A stretch of DNA of 64,000 bases from Galaxea fascicularis (GCA_948470475.1 OX419346.1:19421417-19485416); one strand, 5' to 3'; numbered from the stretch's first letter, positions 36,160 through 49,900 are shown. The notes: generated by a model from the letters alone, not told the origin. Translations and numbers: made by a program.

Positions 36160-37078
36160 CGTTAGTATCAGTTGGCCTTTAGCAGTGATTGCATTCTGTC
36201 AAAGGCGTCCTCAAAATTTACATGTCGCATTTCTACAATCACAACGGTTATGAATATTCTACAATTGGCATAACGGCTTTTCGTGTTAATTAACGGAAAG
36301 AAAGGCTAATTTCAAAATAGTACAGGATGAAGTAGAAAACGTTTGTATTGATTGTTCAGGAATTCTTCCAAAAGGTATCTAGTAGAGATGAAGGAATTGT
36401 GTAGTTTGTATTTGGTGTTTGAAACCCCGACCGTGAACTGAACTGTACCTATAGAGACAACTCATTGCCAGCAAGTATGTGTCAGACCAAAATCTCAGCG
36501 TATAAGACTCTATTAAAAGAAGCCAGTCGTCCCAATTAGTTTGGCTCGTATTGCGCCTATTTTTTGAGAGGGCGTTGAGCTTTCCAAACGCGGTCTGTGA
36601 TTAGAGAACAAAACAATAGATGACCCAGCGCAAACAATACCCCTAGCCCTGAAAACAACAGAATCTAAAAGTTACAAGGAATAATGAAAATAGAGGTCTG
36701 GAAGAGCCGCAGGATTAGTCTATTTCTCCTGGGAATAGCCAACAAAATTGGGAATTTAATGGCAGTGTCCAGAGACTGGGAGCACTTGGCAGTGAACGTG
36801 AGTCATTGACCGTGTGGCCTCTAGTAGAGATGACCACGAAAATTACATTCAATACAAAATGCGCAATACTCACTTTACTTAAATTTCACTTTTGTTGTTT
36901 ACATTTAACTAACTAACGAAATAGGATGAAAAAAAAATATATATGTGAGAAAGAAATCTTGGGTACAGGTAGGAAATGGCTAGGGCCTAAATACACCGTT
37001 TGGTTTCCGACTTTAAAGCTGGACATGCAATAGTGAATTATGCCAAAATTGTGCTAGCCGAGTCTGTTAAAGTTTCTT
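36160..37078. other. Distal part of duplication unit 1
   Basis: This is upstream sequence of sulfotransferase copy 1. It matches 41330-41860 (upstream of copy 2) in order, for example CTGTGATTAGAGAACAAAACAATAGATGA here against a close relative at 41698. No gene of its own. Confidence 0.5.
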
Positions 37079-37782
37079 AGGATTTATTCAGGATATTTAT
37101 CGAATGAATAATCTTTTAAGAAAGAAAAGTTCCTCATCATTTTAGTGACTCGGGCTTTCTGTCTGTCCACACTACAGTGTTTCTTGTGACTGACGGAGTG
37201 CCATACAAAATCTTCTTGCATTTTTCGATGTACTCTTCAGAGCACGTCACTCCTTTCTTGTCTCCAATTACCTAATAATGAGGGTGAAGGTTTGTGAATT
37301 TACGTCTCACGACAAATTATTATGGAGAAATATATTACGACTAAATCAGACGAGCAAGATTTATTTTTTAAATGGGACTTCATACAAGGCTTTTAGTTTC
37401 GATTCTAGTTCTTTTCACTTTGTCATGTGTTTCGTTTTTTATTTATTTTACAATGATTACTTACAATATAAAGGGAAACAATGTAACTCGTATGAATAAT
37501 TCAAACTCGTCATCAGAACTTTGAAAGTTGAGTTAGTAACTTTAAGAGTAAAAGCCAATGATAATCAGAGAATAAAAAAAGTAATGAAAGCGAGCGACAT
37601 TTTCAATGGACAATCATGCAACCATTGTCTATTGTCACTGGACCGGCTATACAGCTGAGCTTCAAATTTGTTTAATATCAGTTAACCTCTTGAAACAAAT
37701 AAAACTATAGAATATTGAATATCCAATGTTTTCTTTGTATTGTAAACAACGTGGTTCCGTCTAAACTAAGGAAATACCTTTA

Positions 37783-37985
37783 CCTTTATTTATTTTTCTG
37801 TTATAACCTTCTTACCATAGTCCAATAACATTATAAAATATCTTTTCGTTTATCTTTCTATTATAACTTCCTTGCCATAATCCAGAAACATTACAAAAGA
37901 TCTTTAACATAGTCCAGGAATATTATAAAATATTTTTACCTAAAGTTATCCGTCCATTATAACTTCCTTAGTGCCATAGCCCAGG
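37783..37985. repeat. About four 50-60 bp tandem copies of the exon-2 donor region of copy 2
   Basis: The word TTATAACTTCCTTGCCATA and its continuation CCAGGAACATTATAA-like recur at about 37800, 37860, 37910 (partial) and 37955. Copy 1 has a single version. The repeat unit is the end of the coding exon plus splice donor. Confidence 0.75.
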
Positions 37986-38615
37986 AACTTTATAATTGTA
38001 GCCGCAGATTCCATAGACACATTTGTTTGCACGATTATCAAACAAAGATTGCTCCTGGGATAAATGATGAAGGTTATAAAAGACTAGATATTTTTCCAGT
38101 GTTTTATTTTGAGGGTTTTTTGACCGGAAGTTTTTCCATTTTGTCACGATATCGTACTCATCTGGTATAATAATCTCGGGGTGGGCGTCCAGTAGGGCAG
38201 CTATCAAAGTGTGGCCGCTGCGAGCGTAACCAATAAACACGTTTCCACTCCACCGTACACTCGGAATAGTTTGTACTGCAGACAAGGAACCAGTCTCCCC
38301 TGAAACGAAATGGGAGCCCACATTAAGATCCGTAATCAGATATGCCATGTAATTGAAATGCAATACTTACAGTTTGCATAAAACTAGCCACTCTTGTGTC
38401 CTTTCCAATAGCTCTCACTGTTATCCACCACTGTTTTTCAAATAGGGTTCTAAACGAGTACGAATACGTCGCGATGTTTACGCTGTTATCAAAACAGGCT
38501 CATCAAAGTAAAGCACTGTCAACTCGTAAAAATACCTGGACATACCACACACCAATACACTAGTTTTCTTCAGGAGATCGTCTAATTTTGCAGCTGAGGC
38601 TCGCTTAACATGCTT

Positions 38616-38915
38616 AATTTTTTGGCGATTTAAGCCTGAAAACGTTTTTACGATGCATGGTACAGTATTTAAATAAATCAATGCGGACTTGACCAGGAAA
38701 CCTAAAGCTGCTTGTCACGCCAACCAACTCTTGGTAAATTTGGCTTTTCAAAAAGCATTGATCAACGCATTTGACATTCACAACGCAAAAAAAAAAAAAA
38801 GAACAAAATAAAAACGTTTTTACTGACTCTTAACCAGGGTACGTTCTTAGCATGTTCTTAAAACTTCAGCTTCAATGTTCTTATCAAAAAGGTTCTTATA
38901 AAAAAAGAGTGTAAT
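38616..38915. repeat. Second copy of the AAGAACGTTGAG dispersed repeat
   Basis: Inverted relative to 24915-25600, with the same order of shared words, and without the fold-back insertion seen there. Confidence 0.6.
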
Positions 38916-39300
38916 ATACACGTAACAAGGATGACGGAAGAAATGATACTCGCACGTTACAGTGATAATTGCCATTATTTTTATCATCGTTATTTACCGA
39001 GACGTCATACTACAAGGTGTCACGTTATCAGTTTGCTATATACCCTCAGGATCCCGCGGTCTTGTATCCGCTACCTTGGGTTTTTGTATTTCGTTCAGGA
39101 GGCTTCGAATGCCAACCAAATCAGCTCAAACAATGATCACATTGTTGTTTCCATTTCCACTATCAGTATCACTGGCCTTTTTCTGTCATATCATGGTCTT
39201 TGCCATTGGCTTTGTCACCATCATCGTCATTTTCAGTGTCATCTTTATTGCTACGCTGTTTCTCAGTCGTGATCTCATTATCGCCTAATCATTGCCATTA

Positions 39301-39655
39301 AGCCGCGGCTACACGAGCGATTTTTTACTCGCAATGGGAACGCGATTTTACTTTTAATCGTATCTATAACAAAATTGTCGATTCCGATTGGTTCTGCTCG
39401 CGCCTATTAGTCGCGTTATTGGCGCGCGATCACGTGGGTGTCCAATTACAGGTATCCAATTTCAACTTTTTGTAATTGGATACCTGTAATTGGACACCTA
39501 CGCCATTCACGTGTCAATTACGTGCACTTTAATGGCTTCTTTCATAATGTTTTCCTTCTGTTTGAAAGACTGTTGGAACATACCACTGACTTTTTTACTC
39601 AAAGGAAGTTCTCAAAATCTTCTTAATCTCAAAATTTGTTATTGATACGATTAAT

Positions 39656-39696
<41 letters not shown>

Positions 39697-39990
39697 TACT
39701 CGTAAAACAAATCGGATTCGCGCTGCGCGCTCGTCCGATTTTGAAATTACTCGCCCGATTACTCCCTGAATTTTACTCCACTCGGTCCAATTACTATTAC
39801 AAATTGTCGCGTCGCCAGCGCGCTGTGAAAACCATACGTGAAGCTACCCTGGGGCAAGTGCTGCGATGGCGACAGTTAAAAGAAATCGTAGAAAAAATTT
39901 ACTCGTGTTGCCACCACCGCGCGCCGGTGAAGCGACAATTTCCATAACAAATCGGATCACCATCGCAAGCAAAAAATCGTAGCCGCAGCT
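39301..39990. mobile_element. 690-bp TIR element holding two nested palindromes
   Basis: The ends AGCCGCGGCTACACGAGCGA and (mirrored) AGCTGCGGCTACGATTTTTT are inverted repeats, flanked by TTA on both sides (39298-39300 and 39991-39993). Inside lie a hairpin at 39437-39498 (25-bp arms starting GGTGTCCAATTACAGG) and a fold-back at 39656-39796 (about 40-bp arms starting TAGTAATTGGACCGAG). No coding frame. TTA duplication fits PIF/Harbinger. Confidence 0.8.
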
Positions 39991-40239
39991 TTACTGATCC
40001 GTACCAATGTCAGTGTTATCGTCATCGTCATTGTGGTCTTCGTTGTTATTCCCATTTTGCTTTGATATGGTGGTTTGTAAGTGGCCCATACCGTAAGTGT
40101 TCAGTATCGCATTCATCCCTCCACTGCTGTTAAGGAGGAACGTACAACCCAGCATCGCGATCATGGCGGAACCGATCAGTACACCAGAAACGAATTGCTT
40201 GTGTGGCAGCTGCATCATTGTTATAACAAATGGTCTGAA

Positions 40240-41860
40240 AAGAAAACTGAGAACGTTACTCTTTTGCAAAATTGTCATGACTTCAGTCCAAGTCAGTTAT
40301 TCCATTTATCGTCATTATTACTCGGTCGAAAGGCACCGAGTCTAGGAATGGGCACTGTTTCTCTCTTTCATTTTTTCACTTGGTTATTCCTTATCAAAAC
40401 TAATGCTATCTGACGTTTCGCATCGGATGATACTACCAACCATTACTGACTCCATCCGTCTAAGTTATTTACATGATCACTAAAGAACCGGTTGTCGGTT
40501 TTCACTCATTTATATTCAAACCACGAAGTCGCTTGATCAGTGGCCGAATCATCAAAAGCATGGTACTGTCGTTTCGCAGTAAATACCTCCAATTATACAA
40601 ATACAACGTTATAGCAATATTTACCATAATTCGCTTTTATTATGAAGGTATATCGCTAAGTTTTCTGTTAGTTTGATTTTAAACATGATTTTAGGTTTAT
40701 CTTGTAGGAATACCCGAGGAAGCTGTTGGCCTCACTTATTTTTAATCCCAAGACTTAAAGCCCGGAAAAACAAAACCAGAGTCGCACTCCATAATTATAA
40801 CCGTCGAATACACAAACAAGGAAATATTGTCCAGACAGTAGTGATAAATCCTCGAGTTATATTCGAAAGCAAGTTATTCGACCACAAGGCCATTCTTTGG
40901 ATTGTTTTAAAAGCCAAAAGGTCCTTTCGTCCTGTGTGCGTATTACCATGGCAATGATTGCGGTCATGGTAAATGGTTTAACCTTGAATATGACGCTTGG
41001 TGTAAAGACAATACAATTCTTCACCGGCCAGTTGGCAATCTTCAAAAATTTCCTATGGTTGCCATAATCTTTCGGAAATAGATAGTCTTAGCAAATAGCG
41101 ACGAAAATACGCGTCGATGGTTAATTGACCTCTTCGGCGGAGATGGCAATACTGCATTTCTATAAATCTCCTTACCTTGGAAGCGTCACAAATGTCCCAT
41201 TTGAAAGGCTCACCTTGAAGTTAAAAAGGGATGATTGTTTTCACACTTCAAGCTACTGAAAGGAATATGTTAGGAGAAATTTAGCCTTAGCAGCGATTGT
41301 TCATATAACAAATTATTAAGGGTATCAAAATTTACATCAGTGTCACATGTGCAGCCAACGGCTTTTCAATTTATTAACAGAATAAAAGGCTAATTTCATA
41401 AAACTACAGAATGAAATAGAAAAGGCTTGTATGTGCATTGTTCCGGAATGCTTGCAAAAGGTATGTTAGAAATGAAGGAATCGGTATATTTTTGTATTTC
41501 GTTTTACGACACAGTGAACTGCAGCATGAAGACAACTCATTAACAGCAAGTGAACGCCAAACCATAATCTCTTGTTGTATTGGTCCTCAGCATTACCACG
41601 CCTGAGGTACTATAAACATGAGCCGGTCATAAGTTTGGCAATGAAAATCGTCTATTGTGCTTATTTTCTGAGAGAGCGTATAACTTCCCAGACGCGATCT
41701 GTGATTAAAGAGCGAAACAATAGATGATTGGGCAGGTCATAGGAATAATGAAAATCAAGGCCTGGAAGAGCAACGGGATTACTCTATGTTCCCCTGGGAA
41801 TAGTCGACAAAATTGCAAATTTAATTTGATGGCCATGTCTCAAAACTAGGAATACGTGTT
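40240..41860. other. Upstream segment of duplication unit 2
   Basis: Homologous to 32592-36870 but much shorter because it lacks the elements at 34059 and 35684. No gene of its own seen. The boundary with the copy 3 remnant is near 41865. Confidence 0.5.
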
Positions 41861-41865
41861 CAATC

Positions 41866-42080
41866 TACAGTGTTTCTGGTGACCGACGGAGTTCCATACA
41901 AAATCCTCTCGCCTTTATTGATGTACTCTTCAGGGTACGTCATTCCTAAATAGTTGCACAATGTTTGCAGGTTTGTTTAGGCCTTAAGACTGTTTCGTGG
42001 CCTGGAATGTCAAGCTGATTAGCGGCAGCCTTGCTAAAGTACCCGCGATAGAACTGAAGGCCGTATTTGTTGATCGTCTT
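41866..42080 (-). pseudogene. Sulfotransferase copy 3, single decayed exon
   Basis: Aligns with the last exon of copy 1 (shared ACAGTGTTTCT, TTGATGTACTCTTCAG, TTGCACAATGTTTGCA, TTTCGTGGCCT), with several indels and substitutions that break the frame. No other exon of this copy is visible to the right. Confidence 0.75.
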
Positions 42081-42084
42081 CTAC

Positions 42085-42910
42085 CTGTGTAAACCAATTC
42101 GAAATGCTTCACTGTTTTTCAGTAGCGATTTATGTGATTCCTGTGTTTCTACTCTTGAAGAAAGACAGGAAGCATGTAAATAGCTCAAATCCGATTGATC
42201 GGCAAAATAACGACACAGATACCAAGCAACACGCCTTGGATGTAACGTAAGGTTTTTTTATTGAGACGTTTTTCGTATATCTATCCGCTAGAACCGATTG
42301 CTGGGATTCCCATACAAATACTTATAGCTTGCAGCCATCTTGTTTATATTGCGTGATACGGTGCTCTCACACCATGAACTTGGGGTGCCTGTGTTAAAGC
42401 TTCAGCTAAGGAACCCGAACAGATCAAATTCGTTTAGCTAAATGGAAACATCACTTTAAACAGGCTTCAAACACCAGAAGGTACTTAAAAGTGCACTTTT
42501 ACAGCTTTCGGTTGATTTGGCTCGTTGGATGCCCCTGAAATAAGTACACATGAAGTAAGAATTAAGAAATAAAGCATATTCTCATAATTTTGAGAACGTG
42601 AATTGCGCTTCCTATCAAGACCGGAAGAATATATTTTTTGTCGAGGACAATGTTTTTCCATCGCTTTTCACCACTTTTACTTTCATGAATAGTTGTTAGT
42701 TATTTTCTTTATAGTGGTATCAAAGAATCATCGATTATCAAGTTATCTCATTTTTTCAAAATATTATGTCGGTTACCATAGCAACATTATAACAACCTTA
42801 TTTTAGCTTTGTTATAACAACTGAAAATGAACTTGGTTACTTCCACTGTTTGATAGAACCTTAATGTCGAATTTATTTAATTACGATTTTCTTTCATTGT
42901 TATTATGTTG
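42085..42910. other. Gap between the sulfotransferase array and receptor 1
   Basis: No gene seen. It probably contains the 3' untranslated region of receptor 1 near 42880-42914. Confidence 0.35.
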
Positions 42911-42914
42911 GGTT

Positions 42915-45900
42915 TTAAATTTCACTGCTGCTTCGGTCAGGCACTGTGTCGTCGTAATCATTTTCGTCAGAAGAAGGTTGCTCGAGGACGTTATAAACTG
43001 GGGGCTTTTCTTGTTCCTTTGCTGACATGTTGCCGGCCGATTCTGCAATATCAAGAGACTTGGAGTCAAAAGTGGAGTTTTTATTTCTACCCCCGAAGAA
43101 AAAGCTACTAATTAAGGAATACATTGTTACAAGCTGTTTTGTGATTTCCTTTGTTTTAACTTGATGAATTATTAATGAGTTTGAGAACTGTGGTTTAACT
43201 GCATATTTCTTTTACAAGTAAGCTGGTGAGATAAATGTCGGTAAAGTCACGACCTGAAGCATGTACAGCTTTCGGGTCTTTGTTGGTTGTATTTGTTTTG
43301 GTTGTTTTAGCAGTTGGTTTGCACCATCACCAGTTTCAACAGCAAACAAATTTTCTTTAGCATCCGAAGCCTACCTTCATCCTCCTTTTGCTCTTTCTCT
43401 AAGCCGCGGTAACCTGCGTTCCTTATAATCATGGGCTCTTCATAAATACTTTCCTACAAGAAAATAACAATTAATAACCATTTGTTTGTGAGGAGCCTCT
43501 TGTCGGCACCTCTTTTCCCAGCGCCATAATTATCTTTTATTTCTGTTTCAGCCTATTTAATCACGGGCGTTGCCCTGTTTTGCCCCTGTGAAGCTCCTCC
43601 ACCCCACGTTATTATTGACAAACGTGGCTGTCAAAATTCGTTGCCACGCAAACATATGTCACCTGAGTTACCTAATATCGTAGCAGATACATTTTACAAA
43701 AAATCGAGAAGTTTCTTGCCATCACCTTAAATGACAAAAAAAGTTACAAATGTTAAAACTGAGTACGATCAAAATGTCTTCCCCTTGCATCAACCTGTGT
43801 AAGATTAATTTTCCTGGTGCCAAGCCTACTTTGGACGCATATATATTTTCAGATGGATTCCATTTCTTGTTTCCTCATCTGCCCATAATCACTTTAGCAA
43901 ATTGCTTGCATGGCTTTGCTCACCTCTTCTTGCGGAGGGACGGGTGGTAAAGGACCCAGTTTAGATGATCGTGCTGCTGAACTGTATCCATGAAGGGACA
44001 AGACGCAATCTGAGGTGTAAAATGCGTTATCTGCGATAGAAAAAGACAGCGTGTACTGTTAATCGGTTTGCAGGCTGTCAGTCAATTTATGTATTGCTTT
44101 AAACTTACGGAATTCAGGGACGTCTGAAGTTGGTTGGGCCGTGGGGGCATAAGAATCAATGGGCTCCTGTGCAAGAAAAGTAAACCTAGTGTAAGAACGT
44201 TACTTTTTTCGCTAAACTTTGCGATTAACCCAATTTCACAACAGTTAACGATAACTCACCTCGTATGGCACATCTGAAGGGAAACAAAACAAATATTAGT
44301 GCATGATGCAGAGGTAAATGAATTCTGCAAAACGTTATCTATTTTATATAATTATATAATTTGCACATAATTCTCTTACCGGGAGACGTCGTCAGTGCGA
44401 CGTCGATAATTTGATCATCGAGCAGTTCTAATTTCAAACGAAATGTTTTCACTTTCCTTTTGTTAAAATAAATGTCTATTCTGTCACTTGTTGGGCCCTG
44501 CGATCACATTTTGTCTCCCTTAAATGTTCTTGCCGTTTGAGCCTCTTCGTCACCTGTTTGCCACTTGAGAATTGTGTAGCTGAAACTGTTTCTTCTCTGA
44601 TGTTAAATGCGGCGGTGGTGAAATCTTGCGCGTGCGGCGGTCTTCTATCGTTTGTGTCGAGAACGCACCCTTGTTAATGCAAAAAGCAGGCACAAGCAGC
44701 AAGAACTATTCTCGGCACAGAAAGAGCTTACTGTAATGTTACTCATATGAACAATACCTAATCTTGACGCATGCGTGTCTATCACAGACGTTGCCTCAAA
44801 ACACTTACTTGGTGCGCCAGGTCGTGTTTTGCCTTTAGTCCTGAGGAAAGTAAAGGGAAAATTTTTTACTGAGAACGGCGTTTTAAACATCGTTTGTTGA
44901 CGGTTCATTTGAACGACATCGAATTTCAAATCCAGTCTACAAGATCATACAGCTCTAAGAGGAAACGCGTTCCTTGTTTGTTGTTATTTTGGGTATCATT
45001 ATGTACGTACACTGTTAGATCTTTTCTCCAGTCAATGCATAGATGCCACTGAAACATTTTTGAGAATACGAATATTATTCTTAAAGTAAAGCCTTTTGTT
45101 CCTTATTTAGTGAGCAATCATTAGGCCTGACTCAGAATGGCCTGAAGCCATTATGGGGGTGGGGTCGGGGGAAAAGGTGATGGACCTTGGATAATAACAC
45201 TTGTTCAATATGACTGCTGCATGAAACCCCACGGGTACTAAATCTCTTGGATTGTAGGTAATTCACCAGTTGGAGTTTATATCAGTGGTGTTTTGGCTCA
45301 ATATGATTTCTGAAGGTTTTTTGAATCATAAAAAAAATGGACTTATATTGGATGTAACTAATTGTAAAATGTGATGGATAAAGGTGTTTCCCGTTATATG
45401 CAGCAGCATATGTTAACACCAATCACCGGCAGCACAAGGTATTGTCGGTTGTTACCGCCGATTTGCCTGCGAACATGACTCGAGATCAACCTCGCAGACA
45501 AAGCGGGGTTTGCTTAAGTGTGACGGTGACAAAAAAGTTAAGTTAAACCCTTTAACTCACAGAAGTGATCAGCATCTAACGTCTCCTTATACTATCAATA
45601 TATTGTCCAGTAGACAGGTAATGAAAATAGACAAACATATCAGCCAGAGGGTGTTATCTTGATATAACCCCAAATTCTCTTAACTGTGACAAGAAAATGT
45701 ATAGCGGCAAGAAAAGAGAATTGATAATTAGATCTTGGGAGTTAGAAGGGTCAATGGGAAGTTTGATCACTGCAAGTTGCCATTGACCACTCTAACTCTG
45801 TGACAACTCACGGTTTGGCGTCACGCTGTTTCTTCATCAATAATAAAGTGGCGAACACGAGCACGAAGCCTGCTGCTATTGACACCATAACTCCAGCTAG

Positions 45901-46951
45901 CACTATGCCAGTTTGCTTCTTCTCCAATTCTCTTTTAGTCTTGGCGGGCGGTTGAGGTTCGTTGCTTTCTTTTTCCTTTAATCGGGAAACAAAAAATAAA
46001 GGAAATCTGTTTTGCTTTACAGCCTACGTCATCTTCGCAGTTCTAAGGAGCACTGGCTATTTTTTGTTGCTTTGGAAAGCTGCGGAATGTATTGAAAGCA
46101 AATGAAACTAATGGCTTATTTTTTGTCAGTTACTTAGTTGTCATTATCAGTTTACCACAAGTGTAAACAAGCCTCCTTGTTTATGAACGCCGGGGTTGAA
46201 ATGGATTGCAGCCTGCATAAAAGATAGACCAACATGTCTCGTGGTCGTCTCTTGGGTTGTGGAAAATGACCAAATATAGATAGTGTTTGCTCTCCCTTGA
46301 GAAGAAATGAGCAGTTTGATTATAAGGAAAGGTACTTGAGGGTACTTGGCTTTAATATGACCCCAAAACGTCAAAACGGGATTAGATTAGCCTACTATAT
46401 ATGGGGGATAGAAAGTGAGTGTTCCTTTGAAATGTTCCTTACTTTTTACTTTACCAACACAGTCCATTATAGCAGTCATCTTGGCTATTTATTTCTAGTT
46501 CACAGTGACCTTTTACGTGACAACTTACGTTTGTTCTAGATGCTGTTCCACTGCTAACTGTTGGCTTAAGTTTCCCACCTGTGGCATCGACTACGACATC
46601 ACTGGGACTTAATGGCAAGGTGCTCGATGACGATGGAAACGAACCTGGCAGGATGAACACAAACCTCAAGGTAAGAAAAAGGACAGCGCGTTACAACAGT
46701 ACTAAAACGTAAGGTACTCGACTCTTCTATGACTAGAATACCACACAAATAAATGTGTTTAGGTAAGCTGAAAGCAACTCATTGAGCAGTATGGCCACGT
46801 GGTAGTGGGCATTACCTCTTTAATCTACCAAATAAGAGTCTGAGCATTAGTAGCCATGGACAGGTGTTTCGGCCTTATCATTTCAGTTAGGTCTCATCAG
46901 CATGGCATAGTTCATACCCAGGCTCAAGAACTCTTGCTAAATATAGCAGCA

Positions 46952-46992
<41 letters not shown>

Positions 46993-49900
46993 ACTAAACT
47001 TGCTAAAAGCAGCTCTGTTTCTTTTCTCAGGCCAAAAATTTTAGGCTTTTAGTAGTCCCTTTCTGGATCGTTGAGAGCGCACGCCAATAGCGGGTCAGAC
47101 TGGTGAAGCCTAAAGTGAATGAGCTGAGGGATAACGCGGGCATTGCGGGCATTCTGGGAGTTTTGATCTCCTCGCTCCAGATTCGCCGCGCTATCGATGG
47201 CTTGTGGTCTCGACTATACAGAAAGGCACTGTTCCCAGACTGAAAATTTTACAACTGATTTATTGAGCAATTCGTTCGTTCGTTTGTTTGTGTGGTTGGT
47301 CGGTCCGTCCTGCATTCTGTGGTTCATGCATTCACTCCGTCAACGTTATTTCAACTAAATAATTTATCCTTAATTTACACGTTCACTTGGCTTTCACGTG
47401 ATGTAGTAACTTCATTAAACTGAAGATAAATGCAGTCGTCCGACTCAGACTCCCCGCTTGGTGCTTGTATGCAGCCAGATGGGCTGAACTGAGAAGTGTT
47501 TGATGACATTTTTACCTTTTTACCGTAACATATCCTTGTTTTGGTACACATAAAACTTCAAAATAAAACAAATGGAATAAGAGAACTACCTGAACCCGGG
47601 ATAGTGTAATTTCCTTTTGACTTGATCAAGAAACAGCCGGCATTCGCATTAAGGCATGTCAATTTGAATCTCAGAATCAGTCCAGAGTATTTCGAATTAA
47701 GAGCTTTATCCCACTGAAATAATAAGAACATGAATAACAAAATAATTATGCATTCATTTATACGAAATATGCAGAGGCATTCGCATGTGTAACTAACAGT
47801 TAATTAATTAGGGAACAAGTATGATTGCAGGGTTGTTTTTTTATTAAACATAAAAAAAACCCATTAAACTACCTACCAATAATAAAGAAACAATCCAACC
47901 ATTACAAAGACACACCGGGGAGTCAATCAGAATTTTTAAATCAGTAAACTTAAGCTAAATATCAAATGAAGAATTCAGGACTTCAACGGGGCTTGAACCC
48001 GTGACCTCGCGATTCCGGTGCGATGCTCTACCAACTGCGCTATGAAGCCACTGAGGCTGGGAGCTTTCATATGCATTATTCATTTAGCTAAGTAGTTAAT
48101 AGAACAGACAGATTCAGATTATTGGCAATTACATTTAATCTACGCACCAACAAAGTCCATCTGTGCGCATTTCCCACAAGCGATTTCACTCTGAAGATGT
48201 TCGAAGATCCTTGAATCCAATGAGGTCCATTCAATCGATATGACCACTCCTTGACATGCAACGCGTTAATGCACGAACTTCGAAAGTCAACTTTCCCACT
48301 TTTTGTAATATCAGCAACAGACAGAGGAACTTCAGAGGCCATCTCGCAGTCTGATTAGGGAAAGAGGTCAGTAGAGCATTTTCATGATCAGTAACATCTT
48401 CTTACTCTAATCCACAATTTTCTATGACACTAGTGATAATCCCAAACTTAGACTTTTCCTCTTTTTGTGGTATCAGCGAGACACACCACACAAACGCCTC
48501 AGCCGGTGAGAGTTTCAACTCGCAGTATAATTAAAGAGGAACGTAAGGAGAATTACCAGTAACATCTACACACTCTAAATCGCAGTTTTGTGTGGGTGAA
48601 AATGACACGAGAATACACCACGCATGCAGATGTACATCGGAAAATGCGTCCAGGTTGTACACTTGCAATTGTTTGAGTGGATAGAAACCCGCGGCGTGTA
48701 TGAAACGCCTGATGAAGCAACGTTCGAATCAGCTGGCGTGTGCTTGTGCACTATCCAATTACAAGACGAGTCTGGGATATCTATACTGTAGAGTAATATA
48801 GGATCCTGTCCTAAGGCAAAATGCTATCACTGAACTTGAAAATACTGTTGAAAATGGTTAGCTTCACCTCTAGTTTTAAGGCAACGTTAAGTTTATTTCT
48901 TTTCTTATATAAGTAGTTTTTTTTTAGTGTCTTCAAAACTTGACATTATGCGGCTATCAGAATGTCGACGAAAGAAATATTAAAAATTTATTGCTCGGCA
49001 TTTGGTACTCTAGGTATAAAACAAGAATCCCATGTATCGAAAACTTAAGTCGAATCTGTGATGAATACATGGCCACACGGAATGTTGCAATGTAACCCGG
49101 CGGTTATGGTTAAATCAGATCTATAATAGCGAAAAGAGAGCCAGACTCGTAAAGCTGCTCACAAAACTTCAATGCAATGTATTAAGCATATAATCAAGAA
49201 ATGGACCTTACCCCCGTCACGTGGTGCATAAGTCTGGATGAGAGTAAGCTATAGAATTTTGAGCTCACTATCTGTGAGACAGCGATTTCACAAATTTTGC
49301 AATTGAACACCACGAGCTTCTACTCAAAAGAATACGCATACGCAGTTGGATCAAACACCAGTTGACATAACTTGTTTCCATTGCTGGAAGCAGATAGTCC
49401 ATTGAAAACGTACTGGATGGATAATTCGATGCTATCGTGTCCAACACTGTTTCGTCTGAGGTGACAAATAAACATCCGGATCAAAAAATTTGGTTAATAT
49501 CTATAAAAACCTGTCTAACGATGTCTGAGAATGTTATATACGAGGCGTCTAGTACGAATTGTGTGATCTATATTGCGTAAACGATCGACTTTTACCAAAA
49601 CGAATACAGTTGATGAGATCGAGTATTAATTTATGGATGTTTAGCACGAGATAACGATTAACGCTGTACGTGCGAGTTGTTTAACTCAATGGCCCTTTTT
49701 AAAATATGCAGTTGTCTTAGTTCATTTTCTTTTCTAAAAGCTTATTGTAAATATACTAAATTTATCTTTAAAAGAATATATAATCTTTAAAAGAATATTG
49801 TAGTATATATAGTCATGTGCATTTCTCATGCACTTGACCTTGACAAAGAGGGCACAGTTACATTTGTGTCGATTATTTTTACTTTTTTTATGTGAGGTAA

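Larger units (their letters stand above)
37079..40233 (-). pseudogene. Sulfotransferase copy 2, broken
   Basis: The exons match copy 1: anchor exon 40092-40233, nucleotide-loop exon about 37965-38320, and a fused remnant at 37079-37275. Damage: the loop reads GYARSGHT instead of GYPRSGHS; a 1-nt insertion and 7-nt loss shift frame before it; a small insertion makes a stop at the exon end; the last exon has lost 4 nt (GCTTTCTGTCTG); and a deletion joins the middle of the last exon directly to the 5' edge of the third exon, removing most of both. The anchor exon still reads well (MQLPHKQFVSGVLIGSAM). Decay seems recent because similarity to copy 1 is high. Confidence 0.85.

Noticed and set aside
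47979..48052. Functional tRNA gene
   Set aside because: Stem mismatches and a C in place of the invariant T before the anticodon; better explained as a tRNA-derived repeat.
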